Shown in pieces: positions 27,395 through 36,590 of a stretch of DNA of 64,000 bases. Both the position numbers and the translations under genes were made by a program. The stretch's first letter is position 1; every line of letters begins with the position of its first letter. The notes beneath the pieces are model-generated. The model ran no database searches. It was not told the origin of the DNA and saw only the letters and a program-made list of their open reading frames with translations. Origin of the DNA: Leifsonia poae (GTDB lineage Bacteria > Actinomycetota > Actinomycetes > Actinomycetales > Microbacteriaceae); the NCBI RefSeq assembly GCF_020009625.1, contig NZ_JAIHLP010000002.1:2170001-2234000 (forward strand), in the 5' to 3' direction.

Positions 27395-27817
27395 TCAGTC
27401 GCGGCCGAGCGGGCGCCAGACGACGACCTGGTTGCTGCGGCGCATGCGGGTGCCCGCGCGCAGAGAGATGACCTCCCCCTCGGAGCCGGCCGCGAAGACA
27501 CGGCGGCCAGGGCGGTTGAGAAGTTCGTCGGCAAGCGCCGACTCGAGCTCGCGCACGCGGTCGCGCAGGGCACCGACCTGGTCTTCGAGTTCGAGGATGC
27601 GGCGGATCCCCTCCAGGCTCACCCCCTCGCTGCCGAGGCGGGCGATCTCCTGAAGTTTGGCGACATCGCGCATCGAATAGCGGCGCGATTTGCCGATCGT
27701 CCTGGTGGGGCTGACGAGACCGAGCCGGTCATACTGCCGGAGCGTCTGCGGGTGCATCCCCGCCAGCTCGGCCGCGATCGAGATCACGAAGACCTGACTG
27801 TTCTCGTCCACCGTCAT
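27395..27817 (-). CDS. hspR: HspR heat-shock repressor (MerR family)
   Basis: A 140-residue MerR-type repressor of the dnaK operon. It has the HTH start FVISIAAELAGMHPQTLRQY and the RTIGKSRRYSMRDV wing, then a coiled coil (DQVGALRDRVRELESALADE). In actinobacteria HspR binds HAIR sites with DnaK as co-repressor. It is the last gene of dnaK-grpE-dnaJ-hspR; its ATG overlaps the dnaJ stop (ATGA). Two HAIR sites lie upstream of dnaK here, which fits. Confidence 0.96.
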   Translation of the reverse strand: MTVDENSQVFVISIAAELAGMHPQTLRQYDRLGLVSPTRTIGKSRRYSMRDVAKLQEIARLGSEGVSLEGIRRILELEDQVGALRDRVRELESALADELLNRPGRRVFAAGSEGEVISLRAGTRMRRSNQVVVWRPLGRD

Positions 27818-28806
27818 CCCCTCGCTTTGGCCAGGAGGTCGTCGCGCGGGTTGTCCGAAGGGAGCTTCTCGGCGAACGCCTTCAGGGCGTCTTCCGCGTC
27901 GGAGGAGAGGTGCGACGGCACCGCGACCTGAACGATCGCGAGCAGGTCGCCCGTTCCCTTCGCCGTCTGAACTCCCCGGCCCTTCACCCGCAGCACGCGG
28001 CCGCTCGGGGTTCCCGGAGCCACACGCAGCTTCACCGGATCGCCGCCGAGCGTCGGCACCTCGATGGTCGCGCCCAGCGCAGCCTCGGCGAAGGTGACCG
28101 GAACGGTGACGCGCAGGTTGAGCCCATCGCGTTCGAACACCGGATGCTTGCGAACGGTCACGGTGAGCACGATGTCACCGGGTTCGCCGCCGTCGGGGCT
28201 GGGCTGGCCTTTGCCGCGCAGCTTGATCTTCTGGCCGTCGGCGACCCCGGCCGGGATCTTCACCTTGATCGGTTTGCCGTCCGAGGACTGCAGGGTGATC
28301 GTCTCACCCTTCGTCGCGGTGAGGAAGTCGATGGTGGTGTGGGCGGTCACGTCGCGTCCCCGCGTCGGGCCGCCGGCCCCGCGGTAGCCGCCGCTGGACG
28401 AGCCGAACCCGCCGTTGCCGAACATCCCCCCGAAGATGTCATCGAAGTTGCCGCCCTGCTGGTAGGTGTAGCCGCGGCCGCCGCTGGGGGCACCGCCGCC
28501 GAACATCCCTCCGAACACATCGTCGAAGCCGCCCTGGCCGGCGGAGCCCGGAGCGGTGAAGCGGGCACCGGAGCCCATCGCGCGGATCTGGTCGTACTCT
28601 TTGCGCTGTTCCGGATCGCTCAGCACCGAGTGGGCTTCGCTGATCTCTTTGAACTTCGCTTCCGCGGCGGCGTCCCCCGGGTTGGAGTCGGGGTGGTACT
28701 TGCGCGCGAGCTTGCGGTAGGTCTTCTTCAGATCCGCGGGGGTGACGTCTTTCGAGACGCCGAGAACCTTGTAGAAGTCCTTGTCGAACCAGTCCTGGCT
28801 AGCCAC
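27814..28806 (-). CDS. dnaJ: Chaperone DnaJ (zinc-finger-lacking form)
   Basis: A 330-residue J-domain co-chaperone that stimulates the DnaK ATPase and delivers substrates. The J domain (about 9-75) has the HPD motif at 38-40. A Gly/Phe-rich linker follows (about 95-150), then two C-terminal substrate-binding domains. The four CxxCxGxG zinc motifs of classical DnaJ are absent, so it is the CbpA/DnaJ2-like form common in the hspR operons of actinobacteria. A 153-bp spacer with a hairpin separates it from grpE. Confidence 0.95.
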   Translation of the reverse strand: MASQDWFDKDFYKVLGVSKDVTPADLKKTYRKLARKYHPDSNPGDAAAEAKFKEISEAHSVLSDPEQRKEYDQIRAMGSGARFTAPGSAGQGGFDDVFGGMFGGGAPSGGRGYTYQQGGNFDDIFGGMFGNGGFGSSSGGYRGAGGPTRGRDVTAHTTIDFLTATKGETITLQSSDGKPIKVKIPAGVADGQKIKLRGKGQPSPDGGEPGDIVLTVTVRKHPVFERDGLNLRVTVPVTFAEAALGATIEVPTLGGDPVKLRVAPGTPSGRVLRVKGRGVQTAKGTGDLLAIVQVAVPSHLSSDAEDALKAFAEKLPSDNPRDDLLAKARG

Positions 28807-28889
28807 GGCGCCTCCTTTCGTCTTTCTCGTTGCTGTATGAAGTCTGCACTGTTCTCTCGAATCCGTCGCTCACGAGTCTCCCCCGGCCA

Positions 28890-28925
28890 CGACCGCCTGG
28901 ACCTGAGAACAGGGCCAGGCGGTCG
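28890..28925 (-). terminator. Intercistronic hairpin between grpE and dnaJ
   Basis: CGACCGCCTGG (28890-28900) pairs with CCAGGCGGTCG (28915-28925), with three more pairs inside after one mismatch. It lies within the chaperone operon, so it may be an attenuator or processing site and not a full terminator. Confidence 0.55.
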
Positions 28926-28959
28926 AGGAGGGCGATCGCTCCTGATTTCAGGATCGGGT

Positions 28960-29634
28960 TCAGGCGGGCACCGCCACGACGACCTTGGCCACCCGCACGG
29001 TGGTGGAACCGAGCTGGTAGCCCGTCTCCACCACATCGGCGACGGTCTCGACCGTCACATCCGCGCTGGGCTGCTGGAAGATCGCCTCGTGGATCTGCGG
29101 GTCGAACGGATCGCCGGCCTGGCCGTACGCGGTCAACCCGAGCCGTTCCACGGTGACGCGCAGCTTGGCCGCGATGGTCGCGAACGCGCTGCCCTCCTCC
29201 AGATCGCCGTGCTTCTCGGCACGGTCGAGGTCGTCGAGCACGGGGATGAGACCCTTGACGGTCTCACCGACCACGCGCTCGCGCTCCACCTCGCGGTTGG
29301 CCTCGGTGCGCTTGCGGTAGTTCGCGTACTCCGCGGTCACCCGCTGGAGGTCGGCGAGCCGCTCGGCGGCCAGCTGGTCGGCCGTGGACTGGCCGCTCAG
29401 CACGTCGAGGTCTTCGTCGCTCAGCAGGCTCTCGAAGGCCACACCCTCGGTCGGCCCGACATCCACGAGCTCTTCGTGGGCGAGGTCGGGGTCGGAGGCG
29501 GGCGCCTCCGACCCGGCCTCGGCCGGCTGTCGAACCTTGCCGGTCTCGGGGTCGATCCGGCGCTTGTCGCGGATGATCGGCTCCTCGTGCTCGGGCTCGT
29601 TCGAGTCCTGCCCGTTGGGGTTCTCTTTGGACAT
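28960..29634 (-). CDS. grpE: Nucleotide exchange factor GrpE
   Basis: A 224-residue co-chaperone that releases ADP from DnaK. It has an acidic, disordered N-terminus (about 1-75), then the long dimerising helix (LADLQRVTAEYANYRKRTEA) and the beta-wing domain with PFDPQIHEAIFQ near the C-terminus. It starts 2 bp behind the dnaK stop, so translation is coupled. Length is slightly greater than in E. coli because of the acidic tail. Confidence 0.97.
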   Translation of the reverse strand: MSKENPNGQDSNEPEHEEPIIRDKRRIDPETGKVRQPAEAGSEAPASDPDLAHEELVDVGPTEGVAFESLLSDEDLDVLSGQSTADQLAAERLADLQRVTAEYANYRKRTEANREVERERVVGETVKGLIPVLDDLDRAEKHGDLEEGSAFATIAAKLRVTVERLGLTAYGQAGDPFDPQIHEAIFQQPSADVTVETVADVVETGYQLGSTTVRVAKVVVAVPA

Positions 29635-29636
29635 GG

Positions 29637-31499
29637 TTACTTCTTCTCCTCGTCTTCGACGACCTCGGCGTCGATGACGTCTTCGTCGGAAGACTCTGCG
29701 GCAGGCTCTTCGCCCGCCGGAGCCTGCTCGCCCGCGGCGGCGTCGGCCTGGCTCGAGGCGTAGATGGCCTCGCCCAGCTTCGACTGGCTCGCGTTGAGCG
29801 TGTCGTACGCTGTCTTCACGGCCTCTTCGTCATCTCCGGCGAGAGCGGACTTCAGCGCGTCGACATCACCCTGAACCTCGTTCTTGACGTCTTCGGGGAG
29901 TTTGTCCTCGTTGTCCTTGATGAGTTTCTCGATGCCGTAGACCAGCTGTTCGGCGGTGTTGCGCGTCTCCGCGGTCTCCCGGCGCTTCTTGTCTTCGGCA
30001 GCGTGCTCCTCGGCCTCGCGGACCATACGCTCGATGTCGTCCTTCGGCAGCGACGAGCCACCGGTGATCGTCATCGACTGCTCCTTGCCGGTGCCCTTGT
30101 CCTTGGCGGACACGTGCACGATGCCGTTCGCGTCCAGGTCGAAGGTGACCTCGACCTGCGGGATGCCCCGGGGGGCCGGCGCGATGCCGGTCAACTCGAA
30201 GGTGCCGAGCGGCTTGTTGTCGCGGGTGAACTCGCGCTCGCCCTGGAAGACCTGGATCGCGACGGACGGCTGATTGTCGTCGGCCGTCGTGAAGGTCTCG
30301 CTGCGCTTGGTCGGGATCGCCGTGTTGCGGTCGATGAGCTTGGTCATGATGCCGCCCTTGGTCTCGATGCCGAGGCTGAGGGGCGTGACGTCGATGAGCA
30401 GCACATCTTTGCGCTCACCCTTGAGGACTCCGGCCTGGAGTGCAGCGCCGACGGCGACGACCTCATCCGGGTTGACCCCCTTGTTGGGCTCCTGGCCGCC
30501 GGTCTCCTGCTTGACGAGCTCGCTCACGGCGGGCATGCGGGTGGAACCACCCACGAGCACGACGTGCGCGATGTCGCCGACCTTGATGCCGGCCTCGCGG
30601 ATGACGTCCTGGAAGGGCTTCTTGGTGCGGTCGAGGAGGTCGCTGGTCATCTGCTCGAACTGGGCGCGGGTGAGCGTCTCGTCGAGGTTGGCCGGGCCGT
30701 TCTCGGTGAGCGACAGGTAGGGCAGCTGGATGCTGGTCGACATGCTCGACGACAGCTCCTTCTTGGCCTGCTCGGCGGCTTCCTTCAGGCGCTGCTTCGC
30801 GATCTTGTCGTTGGAGACGTCGACTCCGGTGGTCTCCTTGAACTTCTTGATGAGCCAGTCGACGATGCGCTGGTCCCAGTCGTCGCCACCGAGCCGGTTG
30901 TCACCGGACGTGGAGCGCACCTGGATGGTCGAGAAGTCGTCGTCTTTGCCCACCTCGAGGAGGGAGACGTCGAACGTGCCGCCACCGAGGTCGAAGACCA
31001 GGATGAGCTCGTCTTCCTTGCCCTTGTCGAGGCCGTAGGCGAGGGCCGCGGCAGTCGGCTCGTTGATGATGCGCAGCACGTTGAGGCCCGCGATCTCACC
31101 AGCCTCCTTGGTGGCCTGGCGCTCGGCGTCGTTGAAGTACGCCGGAACGGTGATGACCGCATCCGTCACGGTGTCGCCGAGGTACTGCTCAGCATCGCGC
31201 TTCAGCTTGGCCAGGATGCGCGCCGAGATCTCCTGCGGCGTGTACTTCTTGCCGTCGATCTCGGTCTTCCAGTCGGTGCCCATGTGGCGCTTGACCGAAG
31301 CGATGGTGCGGTCGACGTTGGTGACGGCCTGGCGCTTGGCGGTCTCGCCGACGAGCACCTCGCCATCTTTGGTGAAGGCCACGACCGAGGGGGTCGTGCG
31401 GAAGCCTTCGGCGTTGGCGATGACGGTGGGCTCGCCACCTTCGAGCACGGAGACGACGGAGTTGGTGGTTCCGAGGTCGATTCCTACTGCACGGGACAT
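29637..31499 (-). CDS. dnaK: Chaperone DnaK (Hsp70)
   Basis: A 620-residue Hsp70. The ATPase domain (about 1-370) begins [18 protein letters not shown] and includes [13 protein letters not shown] and [12 protein letters not shown]. The substrate-binding domain begins [18 protein letters not shown], followed by a helical lid and an acidic tail ending EEKK. It folds nascent and stress-damaged proteins and also acts as HspR co-repressor in actinobacteria. The ATG at 31499 opens the operon; two HAIR operators and a good promoter are upstream. Confidence 0.98.
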   Translation of the reverse strand: MSRAVGIDLGTTNSVVSVLEGGEPTVIANAEGFRTTPSVVAFTKDGEVLVGETAKRQAVTNVDRTIASVKRHMGTDWKTEIDGKKYTPQEISARILAKLKRDAEQYLGDTVTDAVITVPAYFNDAERQATKEAGEIAGLNVLRIINEPTAAALAYGLDKGKEDELILVFDLGGGTFDVSLLEVGKDDDFSTIQVRSTSGDNRLGGDDWDQRIVDWLIKKFKETTGVDVSNDKIAKQRLKEAAEQAKKELSSSMSTSIQLPYLSLTENGPANLDETLTRAQFEQMTSDLLDRTKKPFQDVIREAGIKVGDIAHVVLVGGSTRMPAVSELVKQETGGQEPNKGVNPDEVVAVGAALQAGVLKGERKDVLLIDVTPLSLGIETKGGIMTKLIDRNTAIPTKRSETFTTADDNQPSVAIQVFQGEREFTRDNKPLGTFELTGIAPAPRGIPQVEVTFDLDANGIVHVSAKDKGTGKEQSMTITGGSSLPKDDIERMVREAEEHAAEDKKRRETAETRNTAEQLVYGIEKLIKDNEDKLPEDVKNEVQGDVDALKSALAGDDEEAVKTAYDTLNASQSKLGEAIYASSQADAAAGEQAPAGEEPAAESSDEDVIDAEVVEDEEKK

Positions 31500-31551
31500 A
31501 GGTGTTGTTCTCCTTTGTTGCTGGTTCTGCTGGGAAAGTCGTCGATCAAGA

Positions 31552-31572
31552 GTTGAGTCTTGATGACTCAAG
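31552..31572 (-). promoter_or_regulatory. HAIR operator 1 (HspR binding site)
   Basis: GTTGAGT-N7-ACTCAAG matches the HspR-associated inverted repeat CTTGAGT-N7-ACTCAAG at 13 of 14 positions. It overlaps the -10 box of the dnaK promoter. Confidence 0.9.
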
Positions 31573-31599
31573 TGTTTCACTCGCATTCTCGACTGTCAA
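31571..31599 (-). promoter_or_regulatory. dnaK operon promoter
   Basis: On the minus strand a perfect -35 TTGACA (31594-31599) is followed after 17 bp by AACACT (31571-31576). It is flanked by the two HAIR sites, the first of which covers the -10 end. Confidence 0.7.
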
Positions 31600-31614
31600 G
31601 TCGATTCTCGAAAA

Positions 31615-31635
31615 CTTGAGCGCACTAGACTCAAC
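31615..31635 (-). promoter_or_regulatory. HAIR operator 2 (HspR binding site)
   Basis: CTTGAGC-N7-ACTCAAC, the same architecture with two deviations from consensus. It lies about 15 bp upstream of the -35 box and 63 bp from HAIR 1, six helical turns. Confidence 0.85.
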
Positions 31636-31730
31636 TTTGCGCACCCCCTTTTCATTCCCCATCGCACACCCACGGCGTTCCCCGGATGTCTGCCCCGACT
31701 GCCCACCCAACGCGGGAGGGAGGGAGGCGG

Positions 31731-33302
31731 TTACGCGTCTTTGCCCAGTCGGATGAGGAGTTCGGGAGCGCGCGCGTCGAGCAGGCGGCCACCCTGACGA
31801 ACACCGACGGCGAGCAGAACCGAGCCGAGCGCGACGCCGACCAGCAGCCCGCCCCAGCCCCACAACGCTTGCCCGGTGAGCAACGACACGACCAGGAGCG
31901 CGATCTCGGGCAGGCAGAGCACCGCGAGCACGCCCCACGACACGAAGGTCGAACCGACGTTCGCCATGTTGGAACCGGGGCGCGATCGGAACGGATTGTC
32001 ACCGGGGGCCGGAACGGGGAACACGAACAGTGCCGAGGTCACCGACGAGACGCCGAGCCCTGTGAGGAGCAACCCGAAGCCCAGTCCGAGCAGCCCCGGA
32101 ACGGGAAACCATGAGTCCTGCACGGCGGCGGCACCGAACGTCAGCACCAGCACTACGGGCACGGCGAAAGTGAGCACCGCCCACGCGCGCCCGAGCCGAT
32201 CGGCCCGGCCGGGGACGGCCTTGGACATGTGCAGGGCGAACGCTGTGGAGTCGAGCGAGACGTCGGCGATCATCGAAATGCCGAGCAGGAACCCGATGAG
32301 CGGCCCCGTCGCCAGAAGGTAGCCGGTGCTGTGGTTGAGCGTGGCATAGAACCAGAACAACAGGGGCAGGATGGGGATGATGATCAGCTGCCGCAGGTAG
32401 CGCGGATCCCGAAACCAGTAGGTGAGACAGCGGGCCGCGATCGCTCCGGCCTGCGTGCCCGGGAAGAAGGCGAAGAGTCCGACCTTGCCCCGGGCGCGCA
32501 CGCGAGATGCGGCATGCGCCGGCGTGACCAGCGAGCGCGCCAGACCCCACCGCCACACTCCGAGCAGCACGGCAAGGGTCGCCAGCGCGATCAGCAATCG
32601 CAATACCGCCCCCAGCGGATCGCCGAGCGCCACCGACGACGGCACCGCCCAAACGGCGCCGAGCGGCGTCCAGGAGAGGGCCTCGGCGACACCGGGAAGC
32701 CCTTCGGAGGCGTTGCTGATCCCGCGAGTGACGCCGATGATGATCGGCCCGGCCAGGATCAGCGGGATCATGATGAGCAGCCCGCTGGCCTCCCGGAAGC
32801 GCCGCCCCGACGCGAGTCCACTGGAGACGGAGGTGACGGCGCGCGAGATCACGACACAGGTGACGGCGCCGAGTGCTCCGGTGACCAGCGCGATCAGCGC
32901 CACCCCCGGCATCCGGAGCCAGGAACCGAAGGTCGCCAAGGCGGCCAAGGTCGTGGCGGCGCCGGGGATGCCGACGATGCCGCTCAGCAGCATCCCGAGC
33001 AGCATCTGATTCAACGGGATGGGGTACACCGCCAGGTGGGACGGGTCGAGCGTCTGCTCCACACCCGACACCAGCACCGGGATGATCGCCCACCCGAGCA
33101 CGAGCACCGACCCGGCGAGCACGACCACGGTTCGCACATCGGCGACCGGGACGACGTTGAGCACGAACAGCGCGACGATCGCACCGAACAGCATCAGTGC
33201 CCCGTAGAGGCCGCCGATGATGACCGCCACCAATTGCCCGGTGCTGCGCCGGAACGTGTTGCGCAGAACCAGTAGGCGCAGCCTTACGAGTGTTGCAACC
33301 AC
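31731..33302 (-). CDS. ABC transporter permease, large (about 12 helices)
   Basis: A 523-residue membrane protein with about twelve hydrophobic helices and no other recognisable domain, the typical partner of the ATPase encoded just upstream. The GTG start at 33302 overlaps the ATPase end by 19 bp. It probably exports an unknown substrate. The reading frame stays open for another 900 bp through the ATPase gene, but that part is not membrane-like and is a shadow. Confidence 0.85.
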   Translation of the reverse strand: MVATLVRLRLLVLRNTFRRSTGQLVAVIIGGLYGALMLFGAIVALFVLNVVPVADVRTVVVLAGSVLVLGWAIIPVLVSGVEQTLDPSHLAVYPIPLNQMLLGMLLSGIVGIPGAATTLAALATFGSWLRMPGVALIALVTGALGAVTCVVISRAVTSVSSGLASGRRFREASGLLIMIPLILAGPIIIGVTRGISNASEGLPGVAEALSWTPLGAVWAVPSSVALGDPLGAVLRLLIALATLAVLLGVWRWGLARSLVTPAHAASRVRARGKVGLFAFFPGTQAGAIAARCLTYWFRDPRYLRQLIIIPILPLLFWFYATLNHSTGYLLATGPLIGFLLGISMIADVSLDSTAFALHMSKAVPGRADRLGRAWAVLTFAVPVVLVLTFGAAAVQDSWFPVPGLLGLGFGLLLTGLGVSSVTSALFVFPVPAPGDNPFRSRPGSNMANVGSTFVSWGVLAVLCLPEIALLVVSLLTGQALWGWGGLLVGVALGSVLLAVGVRQGGRLLDARAPELLIRLGKDA

Positions 33303-34081
33303 TCCGGCCCCTCCCCGATGCGCCGGCCTCCGACGAGCTCGACGAAGCGGTCCTCCAGCGACGATCCGCCGCGCACCTCGTCCACGGTTCCGGCCGCGAG
33401 CACGCGACCGTCGCTGATGACGGCGACGTTGTCGCACATCCGTTGCACCAGATCCATGACATGGGACGACACGATCACCGTTCCGCCGCCACGCACGAAC
33501 CCGTGCAGGATGTCGCGGATGTTGGCCGCTGACACCGGGTCGACCGACTCGAACGGCTCGTCGAGCACGAGCAGTCGGGGTGCATGAACCATGGCACAGG
33601 CCAGCGCCACCTTCTTCGTCATGCCGGCCGAGTAGTCGACGACCAGGGTGCCGGCCGCTTGCTCCAGGTCGAGGAGTCGCAGCAGGTCCTGGGTTCGCGC
33701 GAGAGCGGTGTCGCGGTCCATCCCACTCAGCAGCCCCGCATACTCCACCAGCTGCTCGCCGGTGAGTCGGTCGAACAGTCTCACACCGTCGGAGAGCACG
33801 CCCACCAGCGATTTGGCCCTGATCGGTTCGCGCCAGACGTCCACCCCGTGCAGAAGCACCTGCCCTTGGTCGGGGCGAAGCAGTCCGGTCACCATGCTCA
33901 GGGTCGTCGTCTTCCCGGCGCCGTTCGGCCCGACGAGACCGTAGAAGCTGCCCCCGGGCACGTCGAGGTCGAGGCCGTCCACCGCCACTTTCTGCCCGAA
34001 ATGCTTGCGCAGCCCCCGGATGCTCACCGCGATCCTCGCATCTGCCGGCGGCACCTCGCTCGCTGCGTTCAGTTGTGCCAT
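33284..34081 (-). CDS. ABC transporter ATP-binding protein
   Basis: A 265-residue ATPase: Walker A GPNGAGKTT, signature VDYSAGMTKK (an altered LSGGQ), Walker B LLVLDEPFESVDP and H-loop VSSHVMD. It pairs with the large permease. The SAGM signature is unusual but recurs in some actinobacterial exporters. Start uncertain: ATG 34081 has GGAGGAG rather far upstream (12 bases), and an in-frame ATG at 34168 is possible. It is divergent from the alarmone synthetase gene. Confidence 0.88.
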   Translation of the reverse strand: MAQLNAASEVPPADARIAVSIRGLRKHFGQKVAVDGLDLDVPGGSFYGLVGPNGAGKTTTLSMVTGLLRPDQGQVLLHGVDVWREPIRAKSLVGVLSDGVRLFDRLTGEQLVEYAGLLSGMDRDTALARTQDLLRLLDLEQAAGTLVVDYSAGMTKKVALACAMVHAPRLLVLDEPFESVDPVSAANIRDILHGFVRGGGTVIVSSHVMDLVQRMCDNVAVISDGRVLAAGTVDEVRGGSSLEDRFVELVGGRRIGEGPEWLQHS

Positions 34082-34219
34082 CGGCTCGCCCAGCTCCTCC
34101 GTCGTCGCGTGCGCCCCACCGTACAAGCCGATCCCGGAGAACGAAAGGCCGCCCGCCGGCTGGGCCATACTGAGCCGCCTCACATCGAGCGCACAAGCGG
34201 CCTGGGTAGCGTGGAGCGC

Positions 34220-34957
34220 GTGACTTCGGAACTGGCACCGTTCGACGGCAGCGAGCCCCTGCTCTCCGTGCAGGCGCTCACGGCGCTGCAGGGCATCGAC
34301 GCATCGACCCTCGATGAGATGCGCGCATTCCGTGAGAGCTTCGCGCGGTTCATCATGCCGTACAAGTTCGCGATCGACGAGATCGCCACCAAGGTCTCGA
34401 TTCTGCGCGAAGAGTTCTCCGAGTTGCACGACTACAACCCGATCGAGCACATCTCGACGCGCCTCAAATCAGCGGACAGCATCGAGCAGAAGATCGCGCG
34501 CAAACAGTGCGCACCCTCCTTCGACGCGATCCGCGAATCCGTCACCGACATCGCCGGTGTGCGCATCGTGTGCAGCTTCGTCTCCGACGTGTACCACGTG
34601 TTCTCCATGCTCACCGAGCAGGAAGACCTGAGGGTGCTCACGGTGAAGGACTACATCTCGACGCCGAAACCGAACGGCTACAAGAGCCTGCACGTGATCG
34701 TGGAGGTTCCGGTCTTCCTCAGCGAGGGCAGCGTGCGGGTGCCCGTCGAAGTGCAGCTGCGCACGGTGGCGATGGACTTCTGGGCCAGTCTCGAGCACAA
34801 GATCTACTACAAGTACGACGGGGTCGTCCCGGCCCAGCTGCTCGCCGATCTGACCACCGCAGCGGTCACGGCCAACAGCTTGGACGTGACGATGGAGAAG
34901 CTCCACCAGCAGGTGAAGAACGGCGATGCAGACGGATCCCGGCCCATCGCCGTATAA
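34220..34957 (+). CDS. Small alarmone synthetase (GTP pyrophosphokinase family)
   Basis: A 245-residue single-domain RelA/SpoT-type nucleotidyltransferase of the YjbM/YwaC class, lacking hydrolase and regulatory domains. Features: the basic ATP site region HISTRLKSADSIEQK, DIAGVRIVCSFVSDVY, the G-loop-like region DYISTPKPNGYKSLH, and VEVQLRTVAMDFWASLEHK, which bears the catalytic Glu. It transfers pyrophosphate from ATP to GDP/GTP to make (p)ppGpp under stress. GTG 34220 is chosen; a GTG nine bases earlier is also possible. Confidence 0.93.
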   Translation: MTSELAPFDGSEPLLSVQALTALQGIDASTLDEMRAFRESFARFIMPYKFAIDEIATKVSILREEFSELHDYNPIEHISTRLKSADSIEQKIARKQCAPSFDAIRESVTDIAGVRIVCSFVSDVYHVFSMLTEQEDLRVLTVKDYISTPKPNGYKSLHVIVEVPVFLSEGSVRVPVEVQLRTVAMDFWASLEHKIYYKYDGVVPAQLLADLTTAAVTANSLDVTMEKLHQQVKNGDADGSRPIAV

Positions 34958-35045
34958 CTGAATCTCCGGCGACCCGCCCCGCGCATCCCGCGCCGGGGCC
35001 GCGCCGGTTCACCCGTCGTTCCCCCGCAGCACATACCCTGTGCTC

Positions 35046-36512
35046 ATGACGAACGACCCGAGCGCGGGCGGTGCCGACGGCGCCGCGGACCAGCCGGCCG
35101 CTCCCGCCACCACGGATGCGCTCCTGACCACCGCGAGCCCCCTCTTCCTCGACTCGACGACCGAACGGCACATCCCCCGCGGTCGTGTCGTCGCCTGGGC
35201 GCTGTGGGATTGGGGTGGCGCGGCTTTCAACGCGGTCATCACCACATTCGTGTTCACGGTGTACCTCACCGGCAGCCTGTTCGTGGAGCCCGCTCTGGTG
35301 GCGGCCCGGAATGCGGAGAGCGACCCCCACGGCCCGGCGCACGCCGCCGTCACCGCGGCCGAAGCCCCGCTGTCGAGCGGTCTCGGGTGGGGCCTCGCCA
35401 TCGCCGGGGTCGTCGTGGCTCTGCTCGCGCCGGTGCTCGGCCAGCGCACCGACGGTTCAGGCAGACGCAAACTCTGGCTCGGTGTGAACACCGGCGTCGT
35501 CGTGCTGGTGACCGCGCTCATGTTCTTCGTCGTCGGTGCGCCGGACTACTTCCTCGTCGGCGTCTTCCTGGTGGCCGTCGGCACCGTGTTCTACGAGATC
35601 GCCACGGTCAACTACAACGCCATGCTCGTGCAGGTCTCCACCCCGAAGACGGTGGGCCGGGTGAGCGGCTTCGGCTGGGGCGCCGGATACCTCGGCGGCA
35701 TCGTCCTGCTCCTGATCGTCTACTTCGGCCTCGTCGTCGAGAACAGCGACGGCACCGGCGGCTTTCTGCACGCGACCGAGGATGCCGGGCTCAACATCCG
35801 CATCATCGCCCTGATCGCTGCGGCGTGGACGCTGATCTTCTCCCTGCCGGTGCTGCTCGCCGTGCCCGAGATCCCAGCGCAGTCGCGCTCGGTGCGCGTC
35901 GGCTTCTTCCGGTCCTACGCCGTGCTCGTGCGCGACGTCGGACGGCTCTGGAAGGAGAGCCGCAACACGGTGCTGTTCCTCATCGCCTCGGCTCTCTTCC
36001 GGGATGGGCTCGTGGGCGTGTTCACGTTCGGCGGCATTCTCGCACAGGGCACCTTCGGCTTCTCGAGCGGCCAGGTGATCATCTTCGCGATCGCGGCCAA
36101 TGTGGTCGCCGGCGTGAGCACTCTGATCTCGGGCCGCCTCGACGACCGCTTCGGGGCCAAACCGGTGATCGTGACCTCATTGATCGGCCTGATCATCGCG
36201 GGGCTCGCGGTGTTCTTCGCCCACGACCTCGGCGCCGGCGCGTTCTGGATCGGCGGCCTCGTCCTGTGCCTGTTCGTCGGACCGGCGCAGTCGGCGAGCC
36301 GCACCTTCCTGGCACGGATCACCCCGGTCGGTCGCGAGGGCGAGGTCTTCGGACTCTACGCCACCACGGGACGCGCGGTCAGCTTCCTGGCACCGTTGCT
36401 GTTCGCGACATTCGTGGCGATGGGAGGCGCGCAGTTCTGGGGCATCCTCGGCATCGTCATCGTGCTGGCCATCGGGCTCGCCCTCCTGATCCCGGTGCGC
36501 GCCTCCCGCTGA
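35046..36512 (+). CDS. MFS transporter, UMF1/Atg22-like
   Basis: A 488-residue major facilitator with about twelve helices. The first helix has the WALWDWGGAAFNAVITTFVF pattern of the UMF1/Atg22 group. An Ala/Thr-rich cytoplasmic tail precedes it. Some members of this group move amino acids or peptides; the substrate here is unknown. ATG 35046 is chosen; a GTG two codons earlier is possible. It stands alone between the alarmone synthetase and the MarR gene. Confidence 0.87.
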   Translation: MTNDPSAGGADGAADQPAAPATTDALLTTASPLFLDSTTERHIPRGRVVAWALWDWGGAAFNAVITTFVFTVYLTGSLFVEPALVAARNAESDPHGPAHAAVTAAEAPLSSGLGWGLAIAGVVVALLAPVLGQRTDGSGRRKLWLGVNTGVVVLVTALMFFVVGAPDYFLVGVFLVAVGTVFYEIATVNYNAMLVQVSTPKTVGRVSGFGWGAGYLGGIVLLLIVYFGLVVENSDGTGGFLHATEDAGLNIRIIALIAAAWTLIFSLPVLLAVPEIPAQSRSVRVGFFRSYAVLVRDVGRLWKESRNTVLFLIASALFRDGLVGVFTFGGILAQGTFGFSSGQVIIFAIAANVVAGVSTLISGRLDDRFGAKPVIVTSLIGLIIAGLAVFFAHDLGAGAFWIGGLVLCLFVGPAQSASRTFLARITPVGREGEVFGLYATTGRAVSFLAPLLFATFVAMGGAQFWGILGIVIVLAIGLALLIPVRASR

Positions 36513-36590
36513 CGGTCATCCCGCTCGCGTCTGCCCCATCGCCGTGCGCATCCGTGTCGCGCAGACGCACGAGGCGTCCGGATCGGTCGG

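Noticed and set aside
30003..31556. A 517-codon open frame opposite dnaK
   Set aside because: Antisense shadow of dnaK with no recognisable domain.
36527..36568. Inverted repeat GCGTCTGC / GCAGACGC after the MFS gene
   Set aside because: Only 8 bp with a 26-base loop; too weak to call a terminator.
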